The notes beneath the pieces were generated by a model. The model was not told where the DNA came from and ran no database searches. It was given only the letters and a program-made list of their open reading frames with translations. The position numbers and the translations under genes are program-made. A stretch of DNA of 64,000 nucleotides from positions 31,906,590-31,970,589 of the forward strand of contig NC_084591.1 in assembly GCF_033807715.1 (NCBI RefSeq). The letters run 5' to 3'. This document shows positions 58,286-64,000 of this stretch, piece by piece (the first letter of the stretch is position 1; each line of letters starts with the position of its first letter). Origin of the DNA: Cololabis saira (taxonomy: Eukaryota; Chordata; Actinopteri; Beloniformes; Belonidae).

Positions 58286-58848
58286 CAGAAAGCAAGGGGT
58301 CCGGTCACGTGACCCGATGCTTTGCCTCAACCCGGAAGTTAGATGGTTATGTTAAAACTCCGCCAATATTCCCCCGATACTCCCTATTAATACATCCATG
58401 GATACTCCCCAGGATACATCCACGTCTATTGAAATATAACACGACTGATACAAAACAAAACGCATAAAGCCCATTAATAATACGTCATATAAAGTAATAG
58501 TTACGAACACTTTATCCAGAGGAGACCATGCTTCAATGCTCAGAGTTTTGATTTCATGTTAAATGAAACGGTTTTCATGTTTGAAAACATGTAACGTGCC
58601 AACTGAACTGTGCTACGAAGACCACAAAGACTGAACTTCGTTTAACTGAGTCGTATTTGTCAGGGATTTGTCAAGGATGAGCTATCACGTCCACGGTGTG
58701 TAGGCGCTCCTGGGTAGGAACCTTCCTCATCAAAGACCACGTTTTGATCGGAAGCATTAGAGGAACGGACAGGAAATTCCGCTGTTTTCCCGAGCTGTTT
58801 CTGTGCTGAATATTTAAATAAAATAGTTATTTTTCCTCGTCAGAGACC
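58286..58848 (+). promoter_or_regulatory. cfdp1 upstream region
   Basis: An ETS-type word CCGGAAGT lies at 58332-58339, common in promoters of housekeeping genes. Just before the start codon 'ttatttttcctcgtcag' (58827-58843) looks like a real splice acceptor, so an untranslated exon may lie upstream. No TATA box is clear. The transcription start cannot be placed from sequence alone. Confidence 0.35.
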
Positions 58849-58918
58849 ATGATGAGCTACTCCGACTACGACTCTGATGACTACTCCTCCGACCAGGACA
58901 AGGACTACGTCCCCTCCG
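58849..58918 (+). CDS. cfdp1: cfdp1 exon 1 (coding)
   Basis: Two ATGs in tandem (58849 and 58852) open MMSYSDYDSDDYSSDQDKDY and then VPSG. Donor G|GTGAG at 58918. Either ATG could be used. Phase 1 out. Confidence 0.93.
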
Positions 58919-61900
58919 GTGAGACGGCTTTTATTAACGTCCATTGTGGGGTTTCAGAGCTAGGAAGCTTTTCTCCATCCACATTGAACATCCTAGGACA
59001 GTGTTTCCCAGCCCTGGTCCTCGGGACCCCCGTCCTGCATGGTTACATGTTTCCCTGCTGCAGCACACCGTGATCACAATCATGTTTATTTGGCCAAGTC
59101 AGGCCAAACAAGACAAGGAATTTGACTGTTATTTTCGCTCACTGTACAGTACAGTAAATAGACAAATGCCAGCTCTTATTAATATATATATACAATTAAA
59201 AAGCAGTATGAGGTAGACATGGTTATTGAAAGGTGCATTGTTACAGCATATGATTTTTTTAATTATTATTATTATTGCACAGTGATTGATTACTTTGAGA
59301 CTCTATGAGTGATGAGAGTTCATCAGAGCAACAGCTTGGGGGAAGAAACTGTCTCTGAGTCTGGAGGTTTTAGCGTACAGAGCTCTGTAGCGCCGTCCAG
59401 AGGGAGGAGTTCAACCAGACTGTGTCCTGGCTGTGAGGGGTCTGCAGAGATGCTACCTGCCCGTTTCCTGGTCCTGGACCGGTCCAGGTCCTGGATAGAT
59501 GGGAGGTTAGTCCCAGTTATCCTCTCTGCAGACCTGATTGTCCGTTGCAGTCTGTGTCTGTCTAGTTTGGTGGCCGATCCAAACCAGACAGTGATGGAAG
59601 TGTAGAGAACAGACTGGATTATGGCAGAGTAGAAGGTGATCAGCAGCTGCTGTGGCAGGTTAAACTTCCTGAGTTGACGCAGGAAGTACAACCTTTGCTG
59701 AGCTTCTTCCTGACAGAGTTGATGTGGGTGGTCCACTTCAGGTCCCGGGAGATTGTGGATCCCAGGAAACTGAAGGTGGAGACGGTGCTGTTCCTGAAGT
59801 CCACTGTCATCTCCACAGTCTTGAGAAACCCTTGTCTGACGGGCAGGGTTGGACCCGTGTCAGGGCCATTGCTTCAGTGCTAAAACCCTAAAACAACAGC
59901 TGACACAAGACATAAGAATGTCCCGATTGACTGTTTTGACAACAGCAGTCGGGTCCAAAAGTACCAGGACTATAGTTTTAATGTCATTAATAACTCTTTA
60001 AGGGCAGCCTAATGTTGGACCGTTTGTTGCAGCTGACAGTTCTTCCTTCTGTCTTCATCACAGATGATAACCTCAGCGAGGACGACATTAATCAGTGTGA
60101 AAAGGAAGACCCTATTAACGAGGATGACGATGTTCCACATGCAGACAACGCCAAGAAGAAGAAGAGGAAGGATGTCAGGTGAGATGCTGCGACAGGATCA
60201 AAGAAAACTGTCCTAAACGTTTTTGGTGATTGTTACTGCTGTTTTCAGCTCTCACCATCTTCTGCAATAAATAGTGGTTTATTGTGTTTTTATGCTTCAG
60301 CATGTCAATCACTCGTGTAAACTCGTCTTGTCATTGCTTGTGTCGCTCTGTAACACACCATCAAACCAGGGAGAGCCGAGCTTCCGGTTCTTTACTTCCT
60401 TTATGTCCCTACCAGTTTAAAAGGTGAGTATTTAGGAGCTCCGTGGCTTTTCAGGTCTATAATAATGTTTACAGACCTGGTGGGCTCAGCATTCACAGCC
60501 TCAGTTTGGACAGTAAATATCCGCAGATTTTTGTCTGGTGTTGAAGAACTGAATGAAAACCTGAACCTTCTCACCATCATGTTGTTCTGGGCCGACTCCT
60601 TCCCTCAGGTTTTCTGACATGTTTTTCAGATAAATGTTTTTTTTCGTCATTAAAGCAGCTTATATTGACTTTATGAACCCACAGAAACAGGAAGATGGGA
60701 GCACAGAGGTTAAAGAAGATGAAGGTGGAGGAGGAGGAGGGTGAAGCTAAAGAGACCCAAGGAAACAACGGAGAGGACGACACCAAACAGAAGAAAAAGT
60801 CTGACGATCTGTGGGCCAGTTTCTTATCAGATGTTGGATCTCGGCCTAAAGACTCCCAGTCGGCTCCAACAGCAAAGGTGAACGTCTTGGATGTGTGAGG
60901 ATGGTAGCATGTCCAGACATTTGTACTTAGGAACCGGTTTCTGGAGAACTGTTGGGTTAACCCTAACAAAGCCGTGTGACGCCAGCAGAGGGTTCTGTGT
61001 TTGTTTTGGATCCCAGGCAGAGTCGGAGCAGAAGGTTCCTGCTGCGAGTGGAGAAACAGAACCATCAGGACCTGCTATGGTCACCATCACCAAGGTGTTT
61101 GACTTCGCTGGAGAGGAAGTCAGGTACGCCTCTCCCTCATTTAACAAACTACTGGATGACAGGACCGCTGTAAATGACTTTTGTTAATGGTGATGACCTG
61201 TCAGATTGTTGCCATGTTGATCACTAGATGGTGCTACACACACGTTCTTCAGCCCTGGTCCTCAGGAACCGCTGTCCTGCATGTTTTAGACGTCCCCCTG
61301 CTTCAACACCCCCGTCACAAAGGATTGTGTCGTTAACAGACTTGTAGAGACCTGCTGACCAGCTGATGATGACATTCATTAGAATGGGGTGTGTTTAACG
61401 CCTTAAACCATGCAGGGCAGCGGTTCCTGAGGACCGGGGTTTGAGAACACGGCGTGATACGACCGCAGTGGCTGAAGATTCTAGACCCGCACCATGACAT
61501 TTAAATGCTTCCGAGCTAAAAGCTGTTGGCCGTGCAGAACCTTCATCCTCCAGATGCTCCAAGGAGGTTCGCTGAGGTGACGGTCATGTCGTTGCATGAG
61601 CGGCTCAGCGCAAGTGTGACACAAAGACATGGCGAACCCGACTGCAGAAGCAAGAACATAAGATGACATGTTCAGGATGATTTCATACCAAAGTTGATGT
61701 GGTCTGTAAACTAGTAGGTTTGGTCAGCTCCTAGTACTACTTAACCATGTACACAATAGTACTACTGAACCATGTACACAGTAGCACTACTGAACCAGGT
61801 ACACACAATATATATGTATATGTGTGTATTTCAAAATGAATTTGTTAAATGCCTTTCTTTGAAATTAATTTAAATATTTATATTTCAGAAGTCGGAGGTT

Positions 61901-62267
61901 GTTTTCCGGAGGGTTTTACTTGTGAGGCACCTGAGGCTCAAGTTTTACTTTCATTAATATGTAAAAAGTTTAATATCATCAAGGCTTTGATGTCTTTGAA
62001 AGAAATCTATGTAAATAAACTTAATAAAGGAAGAAAAGGTCTGGCCCACGAACCGAGCCTTGGGGAACTCCATGTCTGGTTCTGCAAGGTTCATTTCCTG
62101 AAGAAACTGTCCATCTGTGTGTTTGTCAGGGTGAGTAAAGAGGTGTCGGCGGACTCCAAAGAAGCCAAGAGCTTTCTGAAGAGCCAGAACACAGAGGAGG
62201 AGGAGGAGGAAAACGGGAGCAAAGAGAGGAGCCCAGCGCCCAGCCAACCGCCTCTTCCTGGTCCCAG
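58849..62267 (+). CDS. cfdp1: cfdp1 (craniofacial development protein 1, BCNT family), 5' part
   Basis: Nuclear protein of the Bucentaur family, related to yeast Swc5 and linked to H2A.Z exchange by SRCAP-type complexes. Five coding exons are 58849-58918, 60064-60178, 60685-60877, 61017-61123 and 62130-62267. All introns are GT-AG and all phases agree, giving about 207 residues. Landmarks match the vertebrate protein in order: DSDDYSSDQDKDYVPSG at the start, an acidic region, a KKKKRK basic patch, KKKSDDLWASFLSDVG, ITKVFDFAGEEVRVSKEV and SKEAKSFLK. The conserved C-terminal BCNT domain, about 80 residues, is not found before base 64000, so the gene runs off the window. The first intron carries a LINE, and introns 4 and 5 carry hAT-type MITEs. 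Confidence 0.95.
58995..59072. repeat. hAT-type MITE, left half
   Basis: 'cagtgtttcccagccctggt', 'cctcgggacccccgtcctgc' and 'atgtttccctgctgcagcac' are the usual left end of this fish MITE. The copy is cut off by the adjacent LINE. Confidence 0.6.
59073..59830 (-). mobile_element. CR1/L2-group LINE, 3' part, in cfdp1 intron 1
   Basis: Minus-strand reading gives a VDFRNSTVSTF-like start near 59810, then QQRLYFLRQLRKFNLPQQLL, ITVWFGSATKLDRHRLQRTI and RKRAGSISADPSQPGHSL, matching the ORF2 C-terminus of fish CR1/L2-type LINEs. The 3' end (near 59080) holds the 'aattccttgtcttgtttggc' and AATAAA-like tail. It is 5'-truncated and lies opposite to cfdp1. Confidence 0.85.
60064..60178 (+). CDS. cfdp1: cfdp1 exon 2
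   Basis: Acceptor CATCACAG, donor AG|GTGAG. Encodes DDNLSEDDINQCEKEDP, an acidic stretch, then AKKKKRKDV with a possible nuclear localisation signal. 115 nt, phase 1 in and 2 out. Confidence 0.9.
60685..60877 (+). CDS. cfdp1: cfdp1 exon 3
   Basis: Acceptor ACCCACAG, donor AAG|GTGAAC. Encodes NRKMGAQRLKKMKVEEEEGE and, later, KKKSDDLWASFLSDVGSRPK, the conserved DLWASF motif of the family. 193 nt, phase 2 in and 0 out. Confidence 0.95.
61017..61123 (+). CDS. cfdp1: cfdp1 exon 4
   Basis: Acceptor GATCCCAG, donor AG|GTACG. Encodes a variable linker and VTITKVFDFAGEEV, which is strongly conserved. 107 nt, phase 0 in and 2 out. Confidence 0.95.
61244..61449. mobile_element. hAT-type MITE in cfdp1 intron 4
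   Basis: The left end 'gttcttcagccctggtcctc' pairs with the inverse of the right end 'ggaccggggtttgagaac', with roughly 39-bp arms that also share AGGAACCGCTG. About 200 bp, no gene. Confidence 0.75.
62130..62267 (+). CDS. cfdp1: cfdp1 exon 5
   Basis: Acceptor GTTTGTCAG, donor CAG|GTAAAC. Encodes VSKEVSADSKEAKSFLK, a run of glutamates, and a proline-rich end PSQPPLPGP. 138 nt, phase 2 at both ends. The next exon (BCNT domain) lies beyond the window or was not recognised. Confidence 0.92.
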
Positions 62268-62394
62268 GTAAACCCACAACAGAGTTTGCGTAACCAGGAC
62301 AGGACCGGCTGCTGCTCCGCCTGCTGCAGGTGGTCCAGGTTAAAGAGCCTTGAGGCTCTGAGAGTGTCCTTGTATCACTGTCGGTCTGCCAACG

Positions 62395-62869
62395 CAGGGG
62401 TCTCAGCCCTGGTCCTCAAGGCCCACTGTCCTGCAGGGTTTACATGATTCCTAGTATCAGCACACCTGATTAAATGTGGTGGTTATCATCAGCGTTTCTG
62501 GTAACGACACTGTAGCACGGCGAGTGCTACGGGGGCCCGACCGACAGGATAGAGGAGGACACGGAGTTTTGTGCAGACCCTTTTATTTGCTCAGATCACC
62601 CACACGTGAACAATCACCTTCAGCCAGCAGACCAGCAGCACCTCACGATCAGCAGCTCCAGTCTGACCCAGCTGCAGTCTCCCAGTCCTCCTTATCAAGG
62701 CTGGCAGGGTGGAGAGGCTAATGGGACACACCTGTGTCCCGTCAGCCTGAGTGGCTGCAGCTCCTCCACCCTGCCACAGACGCAGTCTTTTGTATCAGGG
62801 TGTGCTGAAGCAGGGAACATCTAAAACATGCAGGACGGGGGTCCTGGGGGCCAGGGTTGAAAACCACTT
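62395..62869. mobile_element. hAT-type MITE split by a solo LTR, cfdp1 intron 5
   Basis: The left end 'caggggtctcagccctggtc' and the inverted right end ('gtcctgggggccagggttga') belong to the same MITE family as 61244-61449. The flanks read TGCCAACG (62387-62394) and TGCCAAAA (62870-62877), a possible 8-bp duplication with two changes. Its middle is interrupted by the LTR at 62511-62778. Confidence 0.7.
62511..62778 (-). mobile_element. Solo LTR nested in a hAT-type MITE
   Basis: Read on the minus strand it begins TGTGGCAGGGTGGAGG, carries AATAAAAG, and ends CACTCGCCGTGCTACA: 268 bp with TG...CA ends. The flanking 5-mers are GACAC and GACGC, a target duplication with one change. It differs from the LTR family at 31344 and 44287. 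Confidence 0.75.
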
Positions 62870-63872
<1,003 letters not shown>

Positions 63873-64000
63873 GGAGGGAAACAGGAAAGAGCCATCAGAA
63901 CCACGCCCTCATTAATCTGGAGCAGGGCTCAGAAGCGTTTGTTGACCGTTACCCGTTATCGTCACCGTGATGGGGGCGCGTCTACTCAGTCAGTGGGTGG

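Noticed and set aside
58088..58330. 80-codon minus-strand frame near the cfdp1 promoter
   Set aside because: It overlaps the right end of a DNA transposon and has no domain.

Overview
This is a window of a ray-finned (teleost) fish nuclear genome. Three split vertebrate genes with GT-AG introns are visible, embedded in AT-rich DNA full of fish-type retroelements, SINEs, MITEs and microsatellites. No bacterial, plasmid or CRISPR features were seen.

Layout. (1) 1-23.5 kb holds no exon I can recognise: an L1-type LINE fragment at the left edge, SINE and hAT-like pieces, a CR1/L2-type LINE fragment, and a 1.42 kb DNA transposon with 18-bp terminal inverted repeats. (2) 23.5-25.8 kb carries the 3' part of chst8 (GalNAc-4-O-sulfotransferase 1) on the + strand: one large catalytic exon plus a possible small upstream exon. 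The exon for the membrane anchor was not found. (3) 25.8-33.0 kb is intergenic, with a SINE, a MITE with 27-bp perfect terminal repeats, a solo LTR with a perfect 5-bp target duplication, and a GC-rich DNA-transposon composite. (4) 33.0-42.7 kb is a complete galanin gene (galn) on the - strand: a non-coding first exon under a TATA box and five coding exons giving a 116-residue precursor (signal peptide, KR, 29-residue galanin, GKR amidation/cleavage signal, GMAP). (5) 42.7-58.3 kb is intergenic and mostly repeats. It includes an LTR element with a long proline-rich tandem-repeat region, a second short proline-rich unit bounded by an intact target duplication, three LINE pieces, a tRNA-derived SINE with a 9-bp target duplication, a TTAA-flanked MITE and a roughly 1.8 kb DNA transposon. 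(6) 58.8-64 kb is the 5' part of cfdp1 (craniofacial development protein 1, BCNT family) on the + strand: five coding exons, about 207 residues. The C-terminal BCNT domain is not in the window. The window ends with an uninterrupted 84-unit (GT)n tract.

The three genes are not a pathway. chst8 acts on Golgi glycans, galn encodes a secreted neuropeptide, and cfdp1 encodes a nuclear chromatin-linked protein. The most interesting points are how closely repeats crowd the galanin splice sites (a foldback MITE 16 bp after one donor, a CA repeat 7 bp after the next), a cluster of three CTCF-like motifs in the last galanin intron, and an LTR family carrying proline-rich tandem repeats. No wholly new molecular system was evident. 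Family names for repeats rest on recognition by eye and could not be checked against a database.
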